In this document: positions 10,851 through 22,186 of the stretch, piece by piece
How the letters are laid out: the number at the start of each line of letters is the position of its first letter
Numbering within the stretch: the stretch's first letter is position 1
Source of the DNA: Liolophura sinensis
Taxonomy: Eukaryota > Mollusca > Polyplacophora > Chitonida > Chitonidae
NCBI RefSeq assembly: GCF_032854445.1
Contig: NC_088306.1
Coordinates: forward strand, 18,695,764 to 18,759,763
Direction: 5' to 3'
Length of the DNA: 64,000 nt
Notes under the pieces: model-generated
The model's input: the letters and a program-made list of their open reading frames with translations, nothing else
Told to the model about the DNA's origin: nothing
Databases searched by the model: none
Program-made: the position numbers and the translations under genes

Positions 10851-11010
10851 TACGTGGAAAGTCTGCCAGCAACATGGTGTTGGGTTTCCCCGCCCCCGGC
10901 TGTGCCCGGCTTCCTCCCACCATGATGCTGGCCACCGTCGTGTAAGTAAAATATTCTTGAGTAGAATACGCCCTACGGCATAAAACACGAATCAAAGAAA
11001 TGAATAACAG
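10851..11010 (+). repeat. SINE-A copy, 3' half
   Basis: From tacgtggaaagtctgcc through tcctcccaccatgatgctgg to the tail; it abuts foldback element F2. Confidence 0.8.
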
Positions 11011-11077
11011 TATTATTGTTAATAGGGATTACACTTCCGGAATATATCACAGATTCTAGTGCTGAAATTTGGCCACT

Positions 11078-11383
11078 GCGGGTTTCGAACCAGCGACCTC
11101 AGAGACAGGCACCAAATCGCCAGCGATACATGTCAACCGATTAGATCACTCGACCAACAGGCCTTCCACAAAAATAAAAGGTGGACTTTACAGCGAACAT
11201 GCATTACCCCTCTGATAATCACAAATGACGTCACTCCCTGCGGTGAATATATCAGATAGGTACAGATGTCATTTAGATGAACATTTTTGTGGAAGGCCTA
11301 TTGGTCGAGTGGTCTAGATGGTTGACATGTATTCCTTCCTATTTGGTGCCTGACCCTGAGGTCTCTGGTTCAAAACCCGCACA
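11078..11383. repeat. Head-to-head tRNA-like inverted repeat
   Basis: The right arm (11280-11383, +) is tRNA-like: A-box-like ttggtcgagtgg, B-box-like ggttcaaaaccc. The left arm (11078-11182, -) is its inverted copy with B box ggtttcgaacc. About 97 bases separate the arms. Both ends of this element would carry internal RNA polymerase III promoters facing apart. Confidence 0.75.
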
Positions 11384-11399
11384 TCGTGTTTCCGGTTGC

Positions 11400-12480
11400 T
11401 GTAATGCGGAGCAGTCCATAGACTCGTAAGAATTCGTCACTTACAAATTCATTTATAGAGTTATCAAACACGTCAAAAAAACGTCTGTGGCGGTTTAGTT
11501 CTGTTTCCACCACACACTGGTCCTAAATAACTCAGGCTATATTATTTTTTATTCTTTAAAGCGACCTGGTCGCCCAAACATTAGTTATCTTTGCGTTACT
11601 ACAGAACGGCATGAGTATCGGGGTATTTTTCTCAAGAAGTGAAAGTTACAAGATTTTCGTTAATCCCAGACCCAACATTGTACGTTAAGTAAATGTTTAA
11701 AAATAACAACAACAGCAAGAGCAACAACGACAAGAAATGAAAGTCTGCCAGAATATTTAAATGAGGCGCTGCCAATCCAGTGGAAATGGAGCATGTGCAC
11801 AGCGCTAGGTAAATGTTCACATGTAAACGAACATGGCTGATTACACGTGCAAAAAGACCTTACGGCTCGCTCATTTTGATTGATTGATTTTATTAGCCAT
11901 GCAATAATAAATATATACATTGGATTTTAAGACATCAACAAAATACGGATACAATGTGATAACAATGAAGTCTAGAAAGATATAATACATGGTGGGAATA
12001 AAGCTCAGGTTGAGCTTGTTCTATCCCATGTATAAGTAATAACAGCATTGGAGATGTGAGCCTGACAGTTTGTGTCTAAAAATATATTTTTTATTTCTAA
12101 ATATATATGAATTTATTTTTTACCTCAACTATGCCTTAATTGTGTAATGTTAGACTAAAGATTGCAGCTTAGAGATTAGAGTAGAAAAGTAGAAAAGATT
12201 TTAATAAAGACTGAAAGTGCGATTAAGAAGAAACTGATCTTAGTGTTAATGGAAGTTTATTCCATTCCCTAGAACAATGGTTTATACAATGGTTTGTGGA
12301 AGGCTAGTTGTCTGTCTCTCGTGTGATATGGATATAAAATTTAAAATGATTAAACGGGAATAGTGCCTATGGAATACAAGTAAATATGAGTTTGTAACAG
12401 AGTAGAAAATAGAGATAGTTCGGCAAGATAACCAAATCCGGAAATTGGAGCTATTTTCTTGTTATTGCACTGAGAAAAGT
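11400..12480. other. AT-rich stretch without genes
   Basis: No coding signal. One hairpin at 11987-12035 (atacatggt ... cccatgtat, with gctca/tgagc inside). Confidence 0.4.
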
Positions 12481-12658
12481 TAATGAGTCACTGTTGTGTC
12501 ATATGGACTCATCCCAGCGAGTGAGTTGTGTTCGACTCAGTGATGTCAGTCACATGACCTACTCTGGACACAAACTGAGTCGCGTCTGAGTAACTTTCTT
12601 GGACAAATGACTCATCGCATGAGTTTTAGTAATCGTCCCAGTGAGTCATATGACAGGT
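12480..12658. repeat. TGAGTCA-rich degenerate repeat, left part
   Basis: Repeated gagtca / gactca words at irregular spacing, including exact TGAGTCA and TGACTCA heptamers. Related to 14300-14665 on the far side of the 122-bp satellite. Confidence 0.5.
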
Positions 12659-12961
12659 GAACAATGGTAAACTGTTTAAAATCTTACACCAAATGCAATC
12701 CAGTACGAACTAGATTAGCCCCGTATCCATTCCTGTAGGTCTGTAACGTTTTGTGACCAAATGGGTTATGCATTTAATATCTAATGCCGAGAACAATATG
12801 GTTAGCCCAGCTTGGACTTTAATTCCCAGTGTGTGTTAAAACAAGTGGAAGCAAGCCATGTTATGTTACTTTTTTCTGACACTTAAGGTGATCTCGTTCA
12901 TTACTCAAAATAAGTTTTATATAAATGTATTCAGTATAAGTGAACGGGAGCTTTTTTTGTG

Positions 12962-13938
12962 TGAAAAGAGGATTTACATGTAAATCTGAGACTGCTATAT
13001 GTAGTACACTAAAGCTTCTCGTGGTGAACAGTACCACCTTGTATTTGAACCCAGGAGAATGCATGGTGATCACGGATAGTACCAGAAAAGAGGATTTACA
13101 TGTAAATCTGAGACTGCTATATGTAGTACACGAAAGCTTCTCGTGGTAAACAGTACCTCCTTGTATTTGAACCCAGGAGAATGCATGGTGATCACGGATA
13201 GTACCAGAAAAGAGGATTTACATGTAAATCTGAGACTGCTATATGTAGTACACTAAAGCTTCTCGTGGTGAACAGTACCACCTTGTATGTGAACCCAGGA
13301 GAATGCATGGTGATCACGGATAGTACCAGAAAAGAGGATTTACATGTAAATCTGAGACTGCTATATGTAGTACACTAAAGCTTCTCTTGGTGAACAGTGC
13401 CACCTTGTATGTGAACCCAGGAGAATGCATGGTGATCACGGGTAGTACCAGAAAAGAGGATTTACATGTAAATCTGAGACTGCTATATGTAGTACACTAA
13501 AGCTTCTCTTGGTGAACAGTACCACCTTGTATGTGAACCCAGGAGAATGCATGGTGATCACGGATAGTACCAGAAAAGAGGATTTACATGTAAATCTGAG
13601 ACTGCTATATGTAGTACACTAAAGCTTCTCGTGGTGAACAGTACCACCTTGTATGTGAACCCAGGAGAATGCATGGTGATCACGGATAGTACCAGAAAAG
13701 AGGATTTACATGTAAATCTGAGGCTGCTATATGTAGTACACTAAAGCTTCTCTTGGTAAACAGTACCTCCTTGTATTTGAACCCAGGAGAATGCATGGTG
13801 ATCACGGATAGTACCAGAAAAGAGGATTTACATGTAAATCTGAGACTGCTATATGTAGTACACTAAAGCTTCTCTTGGTAAACAGTACCACCTTGTATTT
13901 GAACCCAGGAGAATGCATGGTGATCATGGATAGTACCA
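12962..13938. repeat. 122-bp satellite, 8 copies
   Basis: Starts at 12962, 13085, 13207, 13329, 13451, 13573, 13695 and 13817; spacing 122 (first 123). Copies differ at only a few positions each. Every unit has the perfect 16-base palindrome GATTTACATGTAAATC and ends in gatagtaccag. Because 122 is not a multiple of 3, no long frame is preserved. Confidence 0.95.
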
Positions 13939-14109
13939 GTGCTTGTATTTGTTCTTTTACTGACAGTGCACTTTACTGTTATCTCTCTTTTTCTTTTTCC
14001 TGGACTCGTTTTATGCATGGATATTTCTAAAATTCAGTGACAAGGACAAACATTTGTGCTAAACATCAAAATTCTGTTGTGTAATGGGCTACTGTCATGA
14101 CTGTAGTAT

Positions 14110-14288
14110 TTACTTTACTTATTGGTGTTTTACGCCGTAGTCAAGGATATTTCACTTACACCATGACAGCCAGCAAAAAGATGGGAAGAAGCTGGTCAGT
14201 CCCTGGGGGAAAACCCACTACCATGCGCAGTATGTTCGCAAACCTTCAAGCTTTCCACCGGAGAGAAAGACAGCATGAGCTGGCCATT
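14110..14288 (-). repeat. SINE-A copy, 3' two thirds
   Basis: ggtgttttacgccgtagtca, catgacagccagc and cccactaccatgcgcag are recognisable on the reverse strand; the head is missing. Confidence 0.75.
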
Positions 14289-14299
14289 ATATCTTGCTA

Positions 14300-14665
14300 A
14301 CAGGCTATAGTCACTCGTCAGACGGTAGTTAATTAGAACAGCGTTATCACAAGTCTAGGTAGTCCTGTGACTCGTCAATGTATAGTCATGTGACTAACAA
14401 TGAGTTATCTGACCAGCGGAGAGTCCATTGACCAGCGGAAGGAGTCCTTGGAGCAAATGAGCGAGTCTTTTGACCAATAAAATGAGTCTTTTGTCTAGTT
14501 TAGCGAGTCTTTTGACTAAATGCATGAGTGGTGAGTACTCATGTGAGTTTCATGACCGACCAAGTGAGTCTTTCATAACTCAGCTGATCTGGTCATATGA
14601 CTCAGTTTTCTGCGTGAAATTAGCTCAGTTGTATAACTCAGATTATTGAGTCAGCTGACCCGAAC
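14300..14665. repeat. TGAGTCA-rich degenerate repeat, right part
   Basis: Units of about 25 bases around gagtcttttgacc and atgagtc, drifting in length. Contains TGACTCA and TGAGTCA matches. Confidence 0.55.
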
Positions 14666-15226
14666 TTTTCTCTCTGTGTGTGGTTTATTAACATATATTT
14701 GGCTTTGGAGGCATTCATAGGGAGGAGGGAATTGGGTGACTGATCAAATGTTTCACAAAAGTGACCAACAGTTTGACTGGGTCAAACCCACTAAGTGAGA
14801 GGTCGATCGACCTGGCATTTTTACTACTTTTGCCTGGGGTGCATACATCACCATTTTCTTAAAAACATAAATATTCATACAGAAAGCAAGCAGAAATAAA
14901 GCCACAGCTTCAGTATGTCTGAGAATCTTACTTGATCATCATAAAGAGTCCATTGCATGAGTTATGGAGTATACAGAGAGGATCTCGAAAACAAGCGAAA
15001 TGAAGAAAACTATATACCCCAATTTTTTTTAAATATTCCTTTTGGGGTATTTTTTACACCTGATAATTACCCATCTGTTTTATGCATATTTTCCGTCATT
15101 GGTGGGATTTTTCGGTAATTACATCATCGTTGATCTTGCTCGGAGCGCGGCGAACACCCCGAGGTGCCCCGAGCCCAGTGAACTGTGGTCGATATAGTGA
15201 CGAAACCCGAGCGTATTTAACTTATC

Positions 15227-15403
15227 GGTATAGTGTTCATATGTTTTGATATTTCGAAAGCATTCGATAGAGTTGGGCACCGTGGACTTATCGCAAAACT
15301 GCCGTTCTGGGGTATTAATAGAAAACTACTCAATTGGTTCATGGAAAATAGAGGCTATCTATATTACAGAGGACTGAAAGACACTCCTTTTCTTTACATG
15401 TGA
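15227..15403 (+). pseudogene. LINE reverse transcriptase fragment
   Basis: An open stretch from about 15227 to TGA 15401-15403 contains the non-LTR reverse transcriptase palm motif FDISKAFDRVGHRGL. The first Asp of FDISKAFD is the motif A metal-binding residue. It is followed by IAKLPFWGINRKLLNW, the usual next segment, and a YLYYRG remnant. Only about 55 residues survive out of several hundred; flanks are noncoding. It is most like Jockey/CR1-type elements; the clade is not resolvable by eye. Confidence 0.8.
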
Positions 15404-15511
15404 GACACTGACATCAGTAAAACTTTATCCACTCAGTTGAAGTGCGGGTCAACAGAGACAGCTCGTGGTATGTAGACAAACAATATGTCCCTGTTTTAAG
15501 TTAAATACATA

Positions 15512-15513
<2 letters not shown>

Positions 15514-15590
<77 letters not shown>
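15514..15590. repeat. (AT)n microsatellite
   Basis: About 38 uninterrupted AT dinucleotides. Confidence 0.95.
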
Positions 15591-15593
<3 letters not shown>

Positions 15594-15777
15594 CGTATCT
15601 GTATAATGTGGACATATACGTACCTTCATTTGTTCTCAATAGAACCTACACATCGTACTCTAATACTGGATGTATACACTACCATCCATAACTGTCATAT
15701 ATGTTCTATGACGCAGCCTCTATGCTTGAAACGAATTATGCAGGAAACAGGCCTATATACAGTGTGTATATGTGCGT

Positions 15778-15885
15778 GCTTGGGGTTTAAAGTCTTCGGT
15801 ATGACACGAGCCGGGTTTCATTCCTGGGTCTCTCAACTTCGGGGCGGACGCTGTAATCATTAGGCCACCTAAGCGGTCCAGAGTG
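15778..15885 (-). repeat. SINE-B remnant: tail joined to tRNA head
   Basis: tgcttggggtttaaagtctt is followed directly by the tRNA-like head of SINE-B on the reverse strand (ggcggacgctgtaatcatta). The internal body is deleted. Confidence 0.65.
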
Positions 15886-16046
15886 AGTGAGTGTGAGTGT
15901 GTGGAGTTATATTTACAATGTTCTAGTATTTTTCAACTTGCGCAGCTCATACTCTTTCGATCGCTTTTTGGCTTGTGAGTCGTTTTGCACATACAATAAT
16001 CGCATCCCCACAGAGCAAAATACTATCTAGTATTTGTATGTTAATG

Positions 16047-16140
16047 ACTGATTTTATTCATTTGAATGGTGTTTTATAGGTCGTACTAGAGAATATATCA
16101 CTTATACAACGGTGGCCAGCACAGTGATGTGAGGATATAG
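16047..16140 (-). repeat. SINE-A fragment
   Basis: ggtgttttataggtcgtact, then acaacggtggccagca; 3' part only. Confidence 0.7.
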
Positions 16141-16645
16141 AATACGTATAGCCAACAGAGAATAGACGCAAATGCCGACTAACAATAGAAAGTTTGCTGA
16201 TGGCGACGAGCAAAATGTCAAAGATGGGTTAACCTTAGAATTGTATAATAATACACCATATTTGGTTTACCATATCAATGCAGGCAAGTTCGTGGCTATT
16301 TCAGTACAGAAGGACACAATTAACTTGAAAATTCACGGGAAACTGTTAACCCTGACAACCAATAAAATGACACTTAAAATAGACCTTGCTTGATCACAGG
16401 GTTCATAGTTTATCTGTTAGAGTTATCAGATGGTGTATAGGTTAATACCCTGTGTCAGTTAGATTACGGCCATACATGACAGACGTATTGACTAGCAACT
16501 GCCCAAGGTCAACCAGATTTTGCGCTAGATCAAACAACAGGAGTCGCTGATGAAATCTTCCTGAACATTTTCATGAGCCTTAACAGGGGATGTTGGGAGA
16601 GCTGGCCCGGCTAAACATTGCAGGTACAAACTATAAAGCCTAAAT

Positions 16646-16750
16646 CTGACGGCGAGGAGCTCTGACTGTGAGGAGCTCTGACGGTGAGGAGCTCTGACGG
16701 TGAGGAGCTCTGACTGTGAGGAGCTCTGACGGTGAGGAGCCCTGACTGGT
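16646..16750. repeat. 16-bp minisatellite, about 6.5 copies
   Basis: Unit gaggagctctgacggt with g/t alternation at one position (gacggt, gactgt). Contains the AGCTCT/GAGCTC palindromic site. Confidence 0.9.
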
Positions 16751-16979
16751 AACTCCATTATTTTTTCAAATAGGTCAAATTTTTGATGTGTTTGTTGTTT
16801 ATTGCCATATTCTAGAATTTTTCTAAAAACGGTAAGTTGTTTTTGGGTTGAGTCAGCCGGAGTTCCAGGGATAAACTAAACCTGCCTTTGGCGAAAGGTT
16901 AATTTTAAGAGGAACTTGAACCGCTCCAGTGGGTCATGTGGTTGTAGGCCTATAGGCCTATCTGAAAAAATCCATTTAT

Positions 16980-17412
16980 TCTAGTGAAGCCAGTGTTGGT
17001 CACACTTGTTCTAGTGTAGCCAGTTTTGGTGACCCTTGTTCTAGTGTAGCCACTTTTGGTGAAAGTTGTTTTATAGTGTAGCCAGTTTTAGTGACAGTTG
17101 CTCTGGGGCTTCCAGTTTTGGTGATAGTTGTTCAGGCGTAGCCAGTTTTGATTACTGTTGCACTGGCATAGCCAGTTTTGGTGACCGTTGTTCAGGCGTA
17201 GTCAGGTGTGGCGATTGTTGATCTGGCGTTGGCAGGTTTGGCGACTGATGTTCTGGCGTAGCCAGTTTTGGTTACTGTTGTACTGGCAGTTTTGGTTACT
17301 GTTGTACTGGCATAGCCAGTTTTTGTGATAGTTGTTCAAGCGTAGTCAGGTTTGGCGATTGTTGATCTGGCGTAGCCAGTTTTGGTGGCTGTTGTACTGC
17401 CGTAATCAGTCT
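16980..17412. repeat. Degenerate minisatellite of about 30 bp, about 14 copies
   Basis: Recurrent gtagccagttttggtgac separated by ttgttctagt or ttgtactggc variants; unit length drifts from about 27 to 33. Confidence 0.85.
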
Positions 17413-18672
17413 ATGATTTGAATCTGCGAGAGTTGTTGATCTTTTATATAGTATTTACATTGGCTAACAACCTTCCTAGTCTTAATGAGATTTTAATTAT
17501 ATCCAGGCGTCAAAAGTGGAGGTCCTTGGTCAATAATCGCAAGGCCCATTACCAAACAGCGTTCAACACAAACCACTTAAGAACTATAAATAGAGATTAT
17601 CACACCAGTGTCGCGAGGCTGATGCACAGGCCGACCGCAACAACATCGCGGAACACACACTTTTATGATAGTCTATTTATCATATACCTTTATTTATGCA
17701 TAATAAGTTGTCAGCGTTTTTTTTCATCAGTCAGCAGACCGACTTGCTAGAGACCCAGCGCCGACAAATATAGTCCATGTATAAATGAGCCCAATTTCTT
17801 CAGCTCGAAAACTATTATGTTCTGTAAATTTCTATTTCATTAGTTTCAGTTGCAAACTATTTAAAAAATCAGTCTAGTAAAACTTCACGAGCCTAAACTA
17901 TTGCAAGGTCGCCACTTCACGAGATGAGGTGAAATCCCTACGCCACGGGAATTCCCTCACGCTCTGGCGTCACGCGAGAGAGACGTAGGTTACGTTAGCA
18001 AAGTTTCAACGTGCGGTATGGTTTAAAATCATATCTTGTTTGAAAGGAACGGCTTCAGACCCTGATGTTGATAGGACTGAAAGTTTGGCTCTACAAAGGT
18101 CATGTGAAGTGTGCATTTATTGAAAGTGTCATCCCCGTGTGGCCCTGTATTCACCGAGCGTGTGTGGCTGTAGGTCCGGTGACTCCACCAGAAATTTTCA
18201 AAAAGAGCAGTGAATATTGATCATGGCGCACCGGTATAAATTAATGATGAACCTACTGACGACTGTCGTGAGTATGTGAGAGCCGAATATATTTGGTATT
18301 TTTACTGTTCACATTCAGTAAATGGGAAGACGAAATTTCATCGACCCTCATTGAAACGATGAGAGATCACCGACTGTATGCGATGACGAACATGTGAATA
18401 TTTATCTGCCCGACCTTGTGTTTAGGTTACTTAAGGGACAAAGTTAAGGATTTTCACCAAGAAATGAATATGAGAAGAAGATTCGCCAAAAAATTTATCC
18501 TGACTCCCATTCAAGGCTTCTTGGAAATGGATTTAGAGCACAAAAAGAAACACAATTTTGATATTATGTTCGTATTTGTATTATTCATCTGTCCTCATCA
18601 TACATATGGGAAGACAGCCCATATATTTGTAGCTTCATTCTAGCTTATCGCAATTCCACTCTTTCTTCACAG
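17413..18672 (+). other. 5' flank of sulfotransferase copy 2
   Basis: No recognisable protein. A possible 5' UTR exon could end near 18268 at gtgagtatg, pairing with the acceptor at 18672 (ttctttcttcacag); this is inference only. Small ORFs here match no family I know. Confidence 0.3.
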
Positions 18673-18673
18673 A

Positions 18674-19879
18674 ATGGCCAGCCCACGTTCGATGTTCCTG
18701 GGCCTGACTGCGTGTGTGTTTCTCCTTACAGTGGTCATGCTCTGGTCAAAGATAATTCTACATCTCTCTATCGTGGTACCTCCGCGTTCTACAAAAGCAG
18801 TTTTCAAATACCACAGACCAGTCCTCAGGAAAGAGGGAAAACTTTTTTCTCGTCCTCTGTTGTCAACGTTATCCTCTACAAAAGCCCTTGTGCCGTCCCC
18901 TATCAACGCGCATGCCAAGTGTAAGGAAAAACGCCACGTGATCTACGTGAGAATCCCCAAAACCGGAAGCAGCACGATGACCCACCTCATGTGGCGTTTC
19001 GGAAATCAGAGAGGCCTCAGGTTTTTGCTTCCACGGCCTGGTTTCGAAGGGAGTCAAAACAAACTCTCTTTGAATAAGTTTTATTTACCAAACTCCAGAA
19101 AATATTGTGACTTGATGGCTTAATCACGTGATCTATGATTATGCAAATTTCAAGCGATATTTTCCTGCTGACGTTGTCTACATTTCTCTGTTACGAGAAC
19201 CTATGAACCAGTTATATTCAACCATCTATTACCTGAACTTTAACATTCAGGGTGACAACAAAGTAAAGGAATTATTTGCTCAAGCCTGAAAAGTATGAAC
19301 CAAAGTCTGGTTCCCGATCTTTAACTCATAACCCAATGATGTCATTCTTTGGCTTAGCTCCGAGTTACTTTCGAAATGTTGATAAAATCCGTCAAAAAAT
19401 CGCAGAAAATTGATGAGAAATTTGCAATGGTGCTGATTTTAGAGAAACTGGACGAGTCGCTGGTGTTACTCAAACGTAAGCTCTGTTGGACGACAAATGA
19501 TATTTTGTATATGATAAAAAATAAAAACTGGAAAAAACCAGTTGTCAATATTACCGACGAAGACTACAAAAGGTTAAAAAATTGGTCAATGGCGGACTAC
19601 ATTTTGTATGAGCACTTTCTTGGTAAACTTCAACGATCCATTGAAACCGAAGGGGAAGACTTTCAGCAAGAACTTTCCTTATTCCATTCAATAAAAGACA
19701 TTTAAGGAATTTGTCAAAGGGGAAACTCTAACCAGACTTTGACAATTGCATCTAGCAAGTTTTCTGCATCATTCAAAGTTCCTTACAGGGATTGTCAAAG
19801 ACTGGCCTCGCGTGGGCCGCTCGTCCTAGACGATATTCGACGCCAACAAAAACTGAAGAATTTTTGCAATAGTAAATGA
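18674..19879 (+). pseudogene. Gal3ST-like sulfotransferase, copy 2, decayed
   Basis: Paralogue of the gene at 190-1375, same strand, 17 kb downstream. It keeps the better N terminus: MASPRS then a signal anchor, and the PAPS loop IPKTGSST (94-101). Compared with copy 1 it has single-base insertions near 19120 (creating TAA 19121-19123), near 19270 and near 19408, plus a compensating shift pair at about 19695-19712. With those allowed for, homology runs to TGA 19877-19879, about 400 codons. The acceptor ttcttcacag ends at 18672, two bases before ATG, matching copy 1, so the coding region was one exon in the ancestor. AATAAA follows at 19879. At least four lesions make a real pseudogene likelier than sequencing error, though all are 1-base events. 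Confidence 0.85.
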
Positions 19880-20240
19880 ATAAATGTATACAGACAAATT
19901 ATTATTATTATGGTGGTTTTAAACTGTAATATTATCTAGTAGAATTAATACACAATAACAGCTTATGTTTCCTCCATCTCATGCGGATTTGAGTGTACAT
20001 AATTAATGTGATTAAGCTGTGCATTCAACTGTCACACCGAAACACCTTCATGTCCCACAAAACAATGCAATCTGCTTGACCTTCAAATCACGGAAAATCA
20101 CACAGCCTACGTGATCTTCTGGTATTATACGTCCGAGAACTTACCGGTTTCAGAGCTGGTACCCAAGCATTCACCACTAAATTGACGATCACATCACGAT
20201 TTTGTCTTTGCAAAATGTTACATTGATTGTCTACCAACAT
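19880..20240. other. Intergenic, nothing recognised
   Basis: AT-rich 3' flank of the sulfotransferase pseudogene. Confidence 0.3.
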
Positions 20241-20242
20241 GC

Positions 20243-20445
20243 CGAGGATAGAATATTTAATCAGCACGAAATGAGAGAGGAAACCGGGCAAAACCCGAGG
20301 GAAATCCACGAAGGTTGTTGGCAGACCTTCCCACGTAAAGTATGAGTGGAAGTCAGCATGCATGAGCTGGACTTGAACTCACAGCGACCATACTGGCGGG
20401 AGGCTTATGGACCATTGTTTTTATGTGCTGGCGTGCTAACCCCCT
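20243..20445 (-). repeat. SINE-A copy, 5' two thirds
   Basis: gaggaaaccgggcaaaaccc, gcagaccttcccacgt, then catgagctggacttgaactc with the B box complement; the distal 3' end is diverged. Confidence 0.8.
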
Positions 20446-21125
20446 CGGCCTCGGATCACCACCCCCCTCCCCCCATTTGTCTGGTGTTTAGTGTTATAAA
20501 GAGTACAGATAATGTCTGTACAACATATGTTGTCGTGATGGCTAAGGACTTATATAGGCTAAGTGCGCTTCATGAAACCGAGGACTGTCCTGGGATGGAA
20601 CTAGTCTATCTCAGGCATGATTAATACATAGGCACTCGCACAACAAGGCTACAGTATACAGATGTGTAGCGAATGTCTTTCGTTGTGTCCGCCTATCACC
20701 GTGCCCAGTGGACAGGATTCCAGTGCCTGTAGCAAGTGTCTATCGATGACGTGTTATGGACACCACAGTGCAATCCATTGATATCAAATAAGGAAAAGCA
20801 GAATTCTGTCAAGTATCAAATATACAGTATACCTGCAATATGCATTCCATGAAATCACATGACTTTAAAAACTGAATGAACTCTACAAACAATCCCACAT
20901 CTAAATTAAAAAGTTTGTCTGTCAGTATTCAATAAATAAATAAATAAATAAACAAAAATTCTACTCTTTTGCACTCGCACTATTTTGTAGTATGGTGTGG
21001 CTTTATGACATTCAAAACTTGCATAGACACGAGACTAGCGTAATACAACCCTGTTAATGAATTACTGCACAATCAAACATGTTTAGCAGGTCTATATACA
21101 TCATCTGTGCACAGCCAATATAGAC
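20446..21125. other. Intergenic, nothing recognised
   Basis: Contains a short (aaat)n tract at 20930-20955; no gene. Confidence 0.3.
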
Positions 21126-21129
21126 AGGC

Positions 21130-21755
21130 GGCCTCCATGCCCGAGGTTGTTAGCGTGCCAGCGCGGTGCATTATCCCATGAGCCCCTCACCAATGCGGTC
21201 ACTATGAGTTCAAATCCATATCATGCTGTCTTCTTCTGGGAGTGAGTGAGTGAGTGCTTGGGGTTTAACGTCGTACTCAACAATTTTTCAGTCATATGAC
21301 GACGAAGGAATCATTAGGGTGCATGTACGTATAATGTGCCTCCTTGTTGCAGGACGGATTTCCACCGCTCTTTTATTTAGTGCTGCTTCACTGAGGCGAC
21401 TTACCGAAGGCAAGTAAGCGGCCCCGCCCGAGCCATTATACTGATACGGGTCAACCAGTCGTTGCACTATCTCCTTCATGCTGAACGCCAAGCGAGGAAG
21501 TTACAACTTCCTCTTTTAAAGTCTTAGGTGTGACTCGATCAAGGATTGATCCTGGATCTACTGGTCCCGAAGCGGACGCTCTACCAACTGTGCTATCCGG
21601 GCCGGTCTCTTCTTCTGGGAAGGTCTGTCAGCTACCTGCGTATGTTTGTAGGTTTCCCCCGGGCTCTGCCCGTTTTCCCTCCACCATAATGCTGACCGCA
21701 GTCGTAAAAATGAAATACTCTTGATTGCGGCGTAAAACATTAATGAAACAAATAA
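21130..21755 (+). repeat. SINE-A copy split by a SINE-B insertion
   Basis: The SINE-A head and body (21130-21241) break at tcttcttctggga, which is repeated at 21608-21620 where SINE-A resumes to its tail near 21755. The intervening DNA is SINE-B. Confidence 0.92.
21242..21607 (-). repeat. SINE-B, near full length, nested insertion
   Basis: Reverse-strand tRNA-derived SINE: (gagt)n, gcttggggtttaacgtcgta, a middle with atatgacgacgaagga and ttacaacttcctcttttaaa, and the tRNA-like head at 21560-21605 (complement of tagcacagttggtagagcg). Flanked by 13-base target duplications. Confidence 0.92.
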
Positions 21756-22137
21756 ATATATCTAGTGACAGGTACGTTGTTTGTAACTTTTATGAGGATA
21801 CAATTTTAGTAGTATTCATTCAGTAAAATGCACTTACAGACCCAATTACAAAGTGTATGCCCTGTACAGAATATTGTTTGTACGGAGCTGGGTATCTACC
21901 GTGAAAACAACGACAACAAAAACGACCCAATAGACAGAGGCTTACTTTGTTCGATCATGTGACCAATGTTCCGGTAAATCACCATAGCCCTGTTGCTAAG
22001 CTCTGTGAAGAGCAGTCAAGACACTTCATCTATCTGTTGAGCCTATATCGACCTACACCGTTCTAGGTCACTTTGTACGCATGTACGGGTTTACCATTCG
22101 CACTATTCATTTTTGATCTGGTAAGATAGAGGCCTAT

Positions 22138-22172
22138 GTCTAAACCGGGCAGAGCACGGGGAAAACCCACAG
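22138..22172 (-). repeat. SINE-A scrap
   Basis: aaccgggcagagcacgggga only, at the edge of the 29-bp array. Confidence 0.5.
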
Positions 22173-22186
22173 CGATTCGCTGTTTA

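Noticed and set aside
12962-13938. Possible CRISPR array (regular spaced identical blocks)
   Set aside because: Whole 122-bp units repeat with no unique spacers, and the genome is animal. It is a satellite.
16172-16393. 73-codon ORF
   Set aside because: No recognisable family, no splice or promoter support, and the length is within chance for AT-rich DNA.
17418-17750. 110-codon ORF
   Set aside because: No known domain, and it begins inside the end of a minisatellite. Probably chance.
18416-18643. Upstream coding exon of sulfotransferase copy 2
   Set aside because: The frame stops before the acceptor and has no family similarity. The homologous start is ATG 18674.
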